Of a DNA stretch of 29,064 nt, positions 16,642 through 23,742 are shown piece after piece. The translations under genes and the position numbers were made by a program. Location of the stretch: NCBI GenBank assembly GCA_900768075.1, contig CAAGBN010000011.1:1-29064 (forward strand), written 5' to 3'. Each line of letters starts with the position of its first letter. Within the stretch, counting starts at the first letter, position 1. The notes under the pieces were generated by a model that had not been told where the DNA came from, searched no databases, and saw only the letters and a program-made list of their open reading frames with translations. This DNA comes from Clostridia bacterium (GTDB lineage: Bacteria; Bacillota; Clostridia; Oscillospirales; Acutalibacteraceae).

Positions 16642-17799
16642 ATGGAATACAGAATTGATAAAGAAATTTTATACATAAGCCTTCAGGGGAGGATTGATGC
16701 TTCAAATTCAGCTGATGTTGAAGCAAAGATCAATGAAATAAGAAGTGCAAACCCCGATAAGCATACAGTGCTTGATGCTGACGCACTTGAATATATTTCA
16801 AGTGCAGGTCTTCGCATTATGCTTCGCCTGAGAAAAGAAGAGCCCAAGCTTGCAATAATCAACGTTTCACCTGAGGTTTACGGCATTTTTGAAATGACAG
16901 GCTTTACAGAAATGATTACCATTGAAAAAACATATCGCAGAATTAATCTTGATGACTGTGAGTTTATTGCAAAGGGTGCAAACGGTGCAGTTTACCGTTA
17001 TAATAACGAAACTATCGTAAAGCAGTATTTTAACAGAGATGCTCTTCCTGAAATTATGCAGGAGCGCGAAAACTCAAGAAGAGCTTTTGTTCTCGGTGTT
17101 AACACAGCCATTCCTTACGGTATTGTACGTATTGGTGAGGGCTATGGAAGCCTTACAGAGCTTCTTAATGCAACATCAGTAACAAAGCTTATTAGAGCAA
17201 ATACCGAAGATTTATCACAGAGCGTTGCTTATTATGTTGATGCAATCAAAGAAGTGCATGCAATAGAAACACAGGAGGGCGATCTTCCCGATTTCAAAAA
17301 ATGGGTGCTCGAATGGGTAGATTTTCTTGAAAAGTATCTTGATGAAGCACACGCTCAGAAGATGCGCAGTCTTATTGAAGGCATCCCTGACAGTAATTTC
17401 ATCATTCACGGTGACTATCATACAAACAATGTTATGGTACAGAACGGTGAGCCTATTCTTATTGATATGGATACTCTTGCTGTTGGTCATCCTGTGCTTG
17501 AGTTCGGCTCAATGTTCAATGCATTTGTCGGCTTCAGCGAGCTTGATGATTCAGTAATTGAAAACTTCTTCGGATTTAATAGCGAAACAGCTTTCCGTTT
17601 CTGGCGTCTTTCACTTGCAAGATATCTCGGTACAGATGATGAAGCTACAATAATCGATGTTGAAAACAAGGCAAAGGTTATCGGCTATATGAGACTTCTC
17701 AGACGTTGTCTTCGCAGAGATGCTGACGAGGCAACTGTAAATCACTACAAAGCAAATCTGACAAAAGCTATTGATATGGTTGAAACCCTGGAGTTCTGA
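16642..17799 (+). CDS. STAS domain fused to an aminoglycoside-phosphotransferase-like (APH) kinase
   Basis: This is a 385-residue two-part protein. Residues 1-95 are a STAS domain with YISSAGLR at the same place (S53/S54) as in the free STAS proteins. Residues from about 105 form an APH/choline-kinase-like fold: Gly-rich loop AKGANGAVYRY (110-120), likely ATP lysine K127, catalytic HGDYHTNN (D258) and metal-binding IDMDT (275-278). The kinase part resembles the TIGR02172 family, as I recall it. The open frame reaches back to a TTG at 16618 inside the HD gene, but the ATG at 16642 is preferred, with GGAAAGG 11 bp upstream and a 1-bp gap. The kinase may phosphorylate a small molecule or a STAS partner; sequence alone cannot decide. 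The next gene starts 1 bp after the stop. Confidence 0.85.
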   Translation: MEYRIDKEILYISLQGRIDASNSADVEAKINEIRSANPDKHTVLDADALEYISSAGLRIMLRLRKEEPKLAIINVSPEVYGIFEMTGFTEMITIEKTYRRINLDDCEFIAKGANGAVYRYNNETIVKQYFNRDALPEIMQERENSRRAFVLGVNTAIPYGIVRIGEGYGSLTELLNATSVTKLIRANTEDLSQSVAYYVDAIKEVHAIETQEGDLPDFKKWVLEWVDFLEKYLDEAHAQKMRSLIEGIPDSNFIIHGDYHTNNVMVQNGEPILIDMDTLAVGHPVLEFGSMFNAFVGFSELDDSVIENFFGFNSETAFRFWRLSLARYLGTDDEATIIDVENKAKVIGYMRLLRRCLRRDADEATVNHYKANLTKAIDMVETLEF

Positions 17800-17800
17800 T

Positions 17801-18373
17801 ATGAAAAATATACTTTATATTAACGCTTGTTGCAGAGAAAATTCCCGTAGTGATGAATTAGCACAGCAGCTTCTTGGCCGTTTAAACGGCAGTGTACAAA
17901 CAGTTAATTTGTTTGATGAAAATATCTGTCCTATTAATGCACAACTGCTTTCAAAGAGAGACAACTTACTTAAAGATGGTAAGAATGATGATGCTTCACT
18001 TGCTTTTGCTAATCAGTTTGCTTTAGCAGATACAGTAGTAATTGCCGCACCTTATTGGGATCTTATGTTTCCGTCAATACTTAAGGTTTATCTTGAAAAT
18101 ATAACCGTATGCGGCGTTACTTTCCGCTATTCAGAAAAAGGGATTCCGCAGTCTCTTTGCAAAGCAAAAAATCTTTATTATGTTACTACATCCGGCGGAT
18201 ATATCGGTGAAAACAACTTCGGTTTTGATTATGTAAAGGCTGTTGCTAAAGGCTTTTTCGGTATCGCTGACATTGAATTTTTCTCAGCAGAAGGCCTTGA
18301 TATTTACGGCGCAGATGTAAACACCATTATGAAAAAAGCCAAAGAAAAAATATTGACTTTTGACATAAAATAA
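17801..18373 (+). CDS. Flavodoxin-fold NAD(P)H oxidoreductase (azoreductase-like)
   Basis: This 190-residue cytoplasmic FMN enzyme is of the flavodoxin_2/AzoR type and transfers electrons from NAD(P)H to quinone-like or azo acceptors. Family marks are the N-terminal phosphate-binding stretch NILYINACCRENSRS, the flavin-contact APYWDLMFPSILKVYLE, and the second FMN loop VTTSGGYIG. Length is slightly below the usual 195-210 residues. A frame start at 17771 lies inside the kinase gene; the ATG at 17801, one base after that gene's stop and with TGGAG upstream, is the better choice. It is the last gene of the tightly packed partner-switching operon; no terminator hairpin follows, so transcription may enter the second STAS block. 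Physiological substrate is unknown; a redox-defence role is a guess. Confidence 0.82.
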   Translation: MKNILYINACCRENSRSDELAQQLLGRLNGSVQTVNLFDENICPINAQLLSKRDNLLKDGKNDDASLAFANQFALADTVVIAAPYWDLMFPSILKVYLENITVCGVTFRYSEKGIPQSLCKAKNLYYVTTSGGYIGENNFGFDYVKAVAKGFFGIADIEFFSAEGLDIYGADVNTIMKKAKEKILTFDIK

Positions 18374-18378
18374 CTCAG

Positions 18379-18414
18379 TTTGTAAGAGCTTTGTAAGAAC
18401 TCGTATGATAAAAT
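18379..18414 (+). promoter_or_regulatory. Regulon operator-promoter C of the second STAS block
   Basis: TTTGTAAG occurs at 18379-18386 and 18390-18397 (period 11 bp). TAAAAT (18409-18414), preceded by TGA, begins 11 bp after the second copy, exactly as at site A. It lies in the 67-bp gap before the STAS start codon at 18441 and would give the STAS/membrane protein/exoprotein block its own activated promoter. Confidence 0.75.
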
Positions 18415-18440
18415 ATTTTTAAAAAAGGAGATTTATTAAA

Positions 18441-18737
18441 ATGAATATCGAAATCAAAAAAATTATCGAAGATGCAATTATTGATGTATCAGGAAGACTT
18501 GATACTATTACAGCTCCCGAGCTTGAAAAAGCAATCGAGGAAGATTTAGAAGGTATCAATAACCTTGTTCTTGATATCAAGGGCTTGGAGTATGTTTCAA
18601 GTGCAGGACTTCGTGTACTTCTTGCAGCACATAAGAAAATGTCAAAAACAGGCACAATGAAAGTAATTAATGTTTGTGATGAGGTTAAGGAAATCTTTAA
18701 TATAACCGGTTTTACAGATATTTTAGTAATTGAATAA
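18441..18737 (+). CDS. STAS-domain anti-sigma-factor antagonist, second copy
   Basis: This 98-residue STAS protein parallels the one at 15778: GRLDTITAPELEKAI, the phospho-site motif YVSSAGLRVLL with serines at the same position, and a closing FNITGFTDILVIE. It should act as a phosphorylatable partner-switch protein in the cytoplasm, perhaps as a second target of the phosphatase/ATPase fusion at 12932. AAAAAAGGAG lies just before the ATG. Unlike the first copy it has its own operator-promoter (site C), so its amount should follow the two-component system. That would let transcription shift the ratio of the two STAS proteins. The downstream small membrane protein follows after 36 bp. Confidence 0.92.
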   Translation: MNIEIKKIIEDAIIDVSGRLDTITAPELEKAIEEDLEGINNLVLDIKGLEYVSSAGLRVLLAAHKKMSKTGTMKVINVCDEVKEIFNITGFTDILVIE

Positions 18738-18773
18738 AATGGTGTTTGACCTTATTCAAGAAAGGAAAAATAT

Positions 18774-19022
18774 ATGAACTGGAAAAATATGTCTATATCT
18801 CAAAAAATCGCTATGGTCATTTCAGGTCTTGCCGTTGTTGTCTGGTTGATACCTAAGGTTAAACCCGACCTGTTACCTATTGATCCCACTTATCCTGCTA
18901 TTGCAGTATTTACAGTCTGCGAAGCTGTGGTCTGCTGGAAGCAGAACAGAAAATGGGCCTATCTTCTGATTGCCGGTGCAGTTATTTCACTGGGTTTCTC
19001 AATTCTGGAACTGACACTGTAA
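18774..19022 (+). CDS. Small two-helix membrane protein
   Basis: This 82-residue product is of unrecognised family. Its hydrophobic segments are at about 11-26 (IAMVISGLAVVVWLIP) and 60-80 (WAYLLIAGAVISLGFSILEL), with a weaker one at about 40-53, so it spans the membrane two or three times. AAAGGAAAAATAT gives a plausible ribosome binding site before the ATG. It lies between the second STAS gene and the large cysteine-rich exoprotein gene, all on one strand and probably on one transcript. A helper role for the exoprotein, or an immunity-like role, is possible but unsupported by any motif. Confidence 0.75.
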   Translation: MNWKNMSISQKIAMVISGLAVVVWLIPKVKPDLLPIDPTYPAIAVFTVCEAVVCWKQNRKWAYLLIAGAVISLGFSILELTL

Positions 19023-19107
19023 ACTCTTTGTGGGAGACCGCAGACAAGCAGTGTAAGAAATATAATATTCATAAGATTAATTGTTTAATCAGGAAAGGAG
19101 TAATTTT

Positions 19108-22100
19108 ATGAAAAAAACATTATCAATCATTCTTGCAATCTTAATGATTGTGACGAGTGTACCCTTTGCCTTTGCGGCAGAGAGCTATGAAATCACACAT
19201 CAGCCTACCGTTGATGAGTTTTACGTTGAAACCAATGACATAAATGCTAAATATCAGTGGTACAAGGAAAAAAATAGTTATGAGATTGATGACACTTGTG
19301 CATCTCCCTGTGATTCAACCGGTTATTATGATGTTGAAACAGGATGGACTCCCTCATTTTCTTATAATCCGCAATTCAAAATCTATGTTATGAAATTCTT
19401 CAAAATTGAATTTTATGATTATGAAACTTTAACATTTGAATTCTCAGCAGAAGGTGTAGAATATGTAGCTCTCATTGATCCTGTTGAAAGTAAACCAATG
19501 TATACAATTGAACTTGACGGTAATATCGGTACATGCACAGTTGCACCCGGTGAATATATTCTTTCTGCGCAGGCAAAAGAATTAATAACCGCAAAAGTAA
19601 GTTCAGAAGGCTTCAAAGCGGCTATAGAGGGCGGAACATCAGCACAGCTCGATGCTGCAGAAATTAAAGACGGTAATGAATATTATTGTGCAATAACCTT
19701 CTCTGACGGTACTTCTGAACACACAGATAAGTTTTTAGCTCATCAGCATACAGGCACTGAGCTTACCTGTATCGGTTATAAATGTAACATTTGCGGCGGA
19801 TATTTCGGTGAAGAGACCGGTGAGCACACAAGTGTGACTACCTGTATGGGCCGTAAATGTAGCCATTGCGGCGAAACCTTGGGTGAAGAGACTGTAGATC
19901 ACTCCTTCACCGGTTATGTAGTAACAATTGCACCTACCACCACAAAGTCAGGTGTTGAAACAGCTTTATGTGACTACGGCTGCGGTGCATTCCACAAAAG
20001 ACAAATTCCTGCCGGATCAGTTAAAGCTGAAATTGATGCTGCTTACGACGAATTCGGTGACAGAATAGGCTTCAATAATATTAAAATCGGAAATACAAAT
20101 TATTACAATGTTCTTCCTATCGGTACAACTCTGGACGAAATGAGCGTCGGTGATTTTTATAAGTCAGTGCTTACTCAGGATTTTGAATCAGCTACCAGTC
20201 AGGAGGATGACGGTAAGAAAAACCTGCTTGACAGATGGGCACTGGTTGCCGATAACATTTTCAGATACGGCGGTAAGGAATACGGTTATAACTGGGAATT
20301 CGGAAACTATGATAAATGGTACGCCAACGATGAGAAAAACGTTCAGGGCAACAACAAAGCAAACGGTGATATTGTTCTGCGCAAGCAGCTTGCATCGACT
20401 GAGCCTTATGCATCGGGTGGATTTGAACAGCATTGTGTAAGAGCTACAGGACTTCAGTATTATTCTTCACTGAACAATGTGCAGGAAGCAATGCTTGAGC
20501 AGATTGTTGATGTTTGCGGTGAAAGATCAGTAGCAACAAACTTTAAGGAAGTTGTTCTTGAATTCTGTACCGGTGACAAAAAAGGTCTTGAGCTGTTCCA
20601 AAATACAGATGAGCAGCCTGTTCTTGCTCACATTGTTACCAACCAGTACGATGCCTTTGTAACGGAAAGATATTTCTCATCCTTCGGTATTGTTTTCTAT
20701 GATTTTGAGCTGACTCCCATTGTTAAGAATAATCTTGAATATATTTCTGCTGCTGACGATTATGAATCAGTTGAGGAGGCTTTCAAGAATAATGCACCCG
20801 GTGTTTCCTATGTGCAATCCAGTGACAGCATGGATACAATCGTTTATATTCAGAATCCGACCGCTTCTTCATCATCAGTAAATGCATCCACCTCCAAATC
20901 TGTTTCATATTCCGTTTCCAACAGCTTCTCAGAATCAGAAAGCTATTCCTTCACAGAATCAGTCGGAATGGAATTTGAAGGCAACATCGCCACTGCAGTT
21001 AAAATGAAGGTCGGCATTGATTTTTCAACATCACAGGCTCTTTCAACTGCTTATTCGGAAAGCACTTCTCTTTCCGATACCGTTTCCACCTCAAGCTCCG
21101 TTAGTGTTAACCTTCCTCCCTATACCGAAATCGGTATCAAGCAGTCTGTCAATAAGGTAGAACAGTCTGTTGAATATGACTGCCCTGTATACATCACCTA
21201 TAAGGTTGCTGTTTTCGGTATGAATGCACAGTATTATCAAGATACAGGAACAGGCTCATGGAGCACAGCAAACTATGATCAGGGCAGCATTTGTGTAAGC
21301 TTTGGTGACGATTCCACCGAGGGTGGTATCAATGCTTCCCAGAACCTTTACAACAGACTTAAGGAAAGCACCGTCGGCTTTGAGCTTTCCCACGGTAATG
21401 TATGGGGCTTCTATGAGGATCAGTTTGACGGACACGCTCCCGTTAATCTTACATACATCGACTGGAATGCTTGTAAGAATAAAACTGAACTTTTGCAATA
21501 TGCACAGGAAATGGTGAACTGGGTTCCTATGTCGTCCATCGGTGGTAAAATGGTTGCAAAAACCGACTCAATCAGCACCGAAATCACTTCGGTTTATCCC
21601 ATGTATGACCTGAAGAGAATAAGATTCGAAAATGACGGTAAATATACACTCGGTATCGGTGGCAAGCTCGACCTTAATACTGTAAATACAATCGGTCTTA
21701 ACCAGTTTGACCGTGAATATTACGGTTACCTTCCCCGTATGGGTACATGGTATGTCTGCGATAAAGAAGGTAACAATGTTACTTATGAAGAGGGCAAGGG
21801 TATTTACCTTGAACCGACTCCCAGCACACAGACAATTATTGCTCATGAAGTCGGTGAATACTATGTCAGATTCGATATCGATGAGAAGTATTATACAAAG
21901 GCTTCTGACAGGTCAACATACATCACAAACGATGACCTTGAGTTTACTGCAATTCTTAAGCTCTCAGTTACAGACACAGGTAATAACCATACCTGCCGTC
22001 CCGGTGGCTGGATAACCTACATTCCCGCAAACTGCGTCGTTGAGGGTGAGCGCTACAAAAACTGTCTGACTTGCTCCAAACGTATGGCAACGGAAGTTAT

Positions 22101-23019
22101 TCCCAAGGCAGACCATATTCCCGTTGAGTCACTTACAGCTGCAACATGTAATACAGACGGCAATAAAACAATAACTTGCCTTACTTGTAAGACTGTTATT
22201 TCAAGTGAAGTGATTCCTGCAAAGGGTCACGGCAGCACCTATTCAGTAACAACAGTTTCTCCAACTTGCATCCGTGACGGTGAAAAGGCACTTTATTGTT
22301 ACGATTGTAATATGCTTGTAGGTTCAGAGATAATCTCAAGCTCAGGTCACGACAATGGTGTATGGAAGATAGATTTTGAAGCTACACCTGAACACGAAGG
22401 TCAGATGACAAAATACTGCTCACTTTGCGGTGCTGCTCTTGAAAGTAAAACCTTTGCATATCATACACATTCCTATACTGCTTGGGGTATGAACGGCAAC
22501 GGTACTCATACAAGAAGCTGTTATCTCTGTAGCTTTACTGAAACAGCTAACTGTAATTATAATGAGACAGCTACTGATGCAACCTGTCTTACAGACGGTG
22601 AAACAACATTTAAATGCAAGGACTGTAGTTATAAGTATACAGAAATCAATTCATATGCTCAGGGCCACACATGGGATACCTGGACTGCAAGCAAAGACGG
22701 ATATCACAGTGCATCTTGTATGGTATGCGGTGAATCAGAAAGAACAGTGCATGTATTTGTGGAATACATTCCCAATAACGATGCAACTAAGGATTCTGAC
22801 GGCACAAAGACAGCTACATGCGTTGTTTGTGCTGCAAAGGATACTATAATTGACGAGGGTTCAAAGCTCGTTGATCCCGATACCGATGATCCTGCTGATG
22901 GTTGCGATCATATGTGCCACAAGTCAGGCTTCTCAGGCTTCATCTGGAAGATAGTTCGCTTCTTCTGGAAACTGTTCAAGATGAATCCGAAGTGTGAGTG
23001 TGGTGCAACACACTATTGA
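19108..23019 (+). CDS. Large secreted cysteine-rich protein with aerolysin/ETX-MTX2-like segment and CDHxCH...CEC tail
   Basis: This is a 1303-residue exported protein with signal peptide at about 1-24 (MKKTLSIILAILM, cleavage after FAFA). The ATG at 19108 has AGGAAAGGAG upstream; the frame open from 19081 is not needed. Layout: split Ig-like region (about 27-211), CxxC pairs (about 215-296), unassigned domain (about 302-575), then a Ser/Thr-rich segment (about 582-702). That segment has two alternating polar strands flanking an amphipathic stretch (GNIATAVKMKVGIDFST) and ends in VNLPPYTEIGI. This is the plan of aerolysin/ETX-MTX2 beta-pore formers. An Ig/BIG-like domain (about 842-955) precedes six or seven CxxC modules with GH or DH spacers (about 960-1252). 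The C terminus (1266-1303) has CDHMCH, a Trp-rich amphipathic helix (WKIVRFFWKLFKM) and CECG. There is no LPXTG. Pore formation is inferred from pattern only. Confidence 0.85.
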   Translation: MKKTLSIILAILMIVTSVPFAFAAESYEITHQPTVDEFYVETNDINAKYQWYKEKNSYEIDDTCASPCDSTGYYDVETGWTPSFSYNPQFKIYVMKFFKIEFYDYETLTFEFSAEGVEYVALIDPVESKPMYTIELDGNIGTCTVAPGEYILSAQAKELITAKVSSEGFKAAIEGGTSAQLDAAEIKDGNEYYCAITFSDGTSEHTDKFLAHQHTGTELTCIGYKCNICGGYFGEETGEHTSVTTCMGRKCSHCGETLGEETVDHSFTGYVVTIAPTTTKSGVETALCDYGCGAFHKRQIPAGSVKAEIDAAYDEFGDRIGFNNIKIGNTNYYNVLPIGTTLDEMSVGDFYKSVLTQDFESATSQEDDGKKNLLDRWALVADNIFRYGGKEYGYNWEFGNYDKWYANDEKNVQGNNKANGDIVLRKQLASTEPYASGGFEQHCVRATGLQYYSSLNNVQEAMLEQIVDVCGERSVATNFKEVVLEFCTGDKKGLELFQNTDEQPVLAHIVTNQYDAFVTERYFSSFGIVFYDFELTPIVKNNLEYISAADDYESVEEAFKNNAPGVSYVQSSDSMDTIVYIQNPTASSSSVNASTSKSVSYSVSNSFSESESYSFTESVGMEFEGNIATAVKMKVGIDFSTSQALSTAYSESTSLSDTVSTSSSVSVNLPPYTEIGIKQSVNKVEQSVEYDCPVYITYKVAVFGMNAQYYQDTGTGSWSTANYDQGSICVSFGDDSTEGGINASQNLYNRLKESTVGFELSHGNVWGFYEDQFDGHAPVNLTYIDWNACKNKTELLQYAQEMVNWVPMSSIGGKMVAKTDSISTEITSVYPMYDLKRIRFENDGKYTLGIGGKLDLNTVNTIGLNQFDREYYGYLPRMGTWYVCDKEGNNVTYEEGKGIYLEPTPSTQTIIAHEVGEYYVRFDIDEKYYTKASDRSTYITNDDLEFTAILKLSVTDTGNNHTCRPGGWITYIPANCVVEGERYKNCLTCSKRMATEVIPKADHIPVESLTAATCNTDGNKTITCLTCKTVISSEVIPAKGHGSTYSVTTVSPTCIRDGEKALYCYDCNMLVGSEIISSSGHDNGVWKIDFEATPEHEGQMTKYCSLCGAALESKTFAYHTHSYTAWGMNGNGTHTRSCYLCSFTETANCNYNETATDATCLTDGETTFKCKDCSYKYTEINSYAQGHTWDTWTASKDGYHSASCMVCGESERTVHVFVEYIPNNDATKDSDGTKTATCVVCAAKDTIIDEGSKLVDPDTDDPADGCDHMCHKSGFSGFIWKIVRFFWKLFKMNPKCECGATHY

Positions 23020-23040
23020 TAAATGAAATCAAATAATTAT

Positions 23041-23067
23041 CGCCGAGGATTTCCTCGGCGGTTTTTA
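23041..23067 (+). terminator. Strong rho-independent terminator of the STAS/exoprotein block
   Basis: CGCCGAGGA (23041-23049) pairs perfectly with TCCTCGGCG (23052-23060) around a very short loop, followed by GTTTTTATT. It lies 22 bp after the stop of the large exoprotein. Confidence 0.93.
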
Positions 23068-23114
23068 TTGTAAATATATTGATTTTAATTATTAATAACC
23101 GTTTATTGTCTGTA

Positions 23115-23149
23115 TTTGTAAGCGGTTTGTAAGATTGAATGTGTATAAT
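23115..23149 (+). promoter_or_regulatory. Regulon operator-promoter D of the 23188 surface-protein unit
   Basis: TTTGTAAG occurs at 23115-23122 and 23126-23133 (period 11 bp). A perfect TATAAT (23144-23149), with TG just upstream, begins 10 bp after the second copy, one base closer than at the other three sites. The start codon is at 23188. The site sits right after a strong terminator, so it is the only visible promoter for the next two genes. Confidence 0.75.
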
Positions 23150-23187
23150 TAATATTATAAGATTCATTATACAAAGGAGAAAGAATT

Positions 23188-23730
23188 ATGAAAAAGAAAA
23201 GAATAACCTTTTTAGGTGTTGCTATCGGTTTTGTTTTAGGTTTATTGGTATCTGCACTTATTGCAGGCTCTTTTACAGGTGCTTTTATTACTTTGCCGAA
23301 GCCCGAAATTAAAGAAGGGGAGTTCGATTTCGCACTCACATATGAGGTAGACGGTGAAATCAAGAAGATTGAAGGAACCTATGTTTGCGAATTTGACGGA
23401 ATCAGCAGAGCTCTTGACGGCGTTGCTCGTAAGTGGAATGGCCACATAAAAGATCACGATTATTTTACCGACTATAAAATTAAAGCTACTGATGAAGGTA
23501 TCATTATGGTTAACCTTGACATCAGCTCAGAGTTCTTTATGTCAGATCCTTTTTATAAAGCAACTGAAAATACTGATGACCCGAAGCCTGAGCCTTATCT
23601 TTATGTCACATCAGGCGATCCTACAATAGAAGATCCTACTAATGAGATTTCCTACAGCGATTATGAAGGTGACGATGTAAAGATTATCAGCTTCGAATAT
23701 GATTCACCTATTGAAAATATCTATAAATAA
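23188..23730 (+). CDS. Membrane-anchored extracytoplasmic protein of unknown function
   Basis: This 180-residue protein has a positively charged start (MKKKR) and one hydrophobic helix (about 8-30, with GFVLGLLVSALIAG) but no lipobox cysteine, so it is most likely an uncleaved N-terminal anchor with the rest outside. The soluble part is acidic, with paired short strands (FDFALTYEVDGEIKKIEGTY, YLYVTSGDP) suggesting a beta-rich domain. I do not recognise the family. AAAGGAGAAAG precedes the ATG, and the next gene starts 12 bp after the stop with its own AAAGGAG. Regulation through operator D puts it in the same regulon as the two giant exoproteins. Function is unknown. Confidence 0.78.
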   Translation: MKKKRITFLGVAIGFVLGLLVSALIAGSFTGAFITLPKPEIKEGEFDFALTYEVDGEIKKIEGTYVCEFDGISRALDGVARKWNGHIKDHDYFTDYKIKATDEGIIMVNLDISSEFFMSDPFYKATENTDDPKPEPYLYVTSGDPTIEDPTNEISYSDYEGDDVKIISFEYDSPIENIYK

Positions 23731-23742
23731 AGGAGAACTGTT

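Noticed and set aside
17771..17800. Earlier start for the flavodoxin-fold oxidoreductase
   Set aside because: The extra residues overlap the kinase gene, and the family begins at MKNILYIN. The ATG at 17801 follows TGGAG.
12932..18737. A sigma factor hidden in the partner-switching region
   Set aside because: I examined each product; none shows sigma-70 region 2 or 4 features. The unknown proteins at 10936 and 11958 do not look like sigma factors either.
19027..19066. Promoter for the exoprotein at TATAAT 19061-19066
   Set aside because: No -35 at a suitable distance, no extended -10 and no operator repeat. The A+T-rich spacer explains the match; co-transcription from operator C is simpler.
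19081..19107. TTG start for the large exoprotein
   Set aside because: The ribosome binding site AGGAAAGGAG lies inside this stretch, and the signal peptide begins naturally at the ATG at 19108.
4779..23019. Sortase anchoring of the two large exoproteins
   Set aside because: Neither C terminus has an LPXTG-like motif followed by a hydrophobic stretch and a basic tail.
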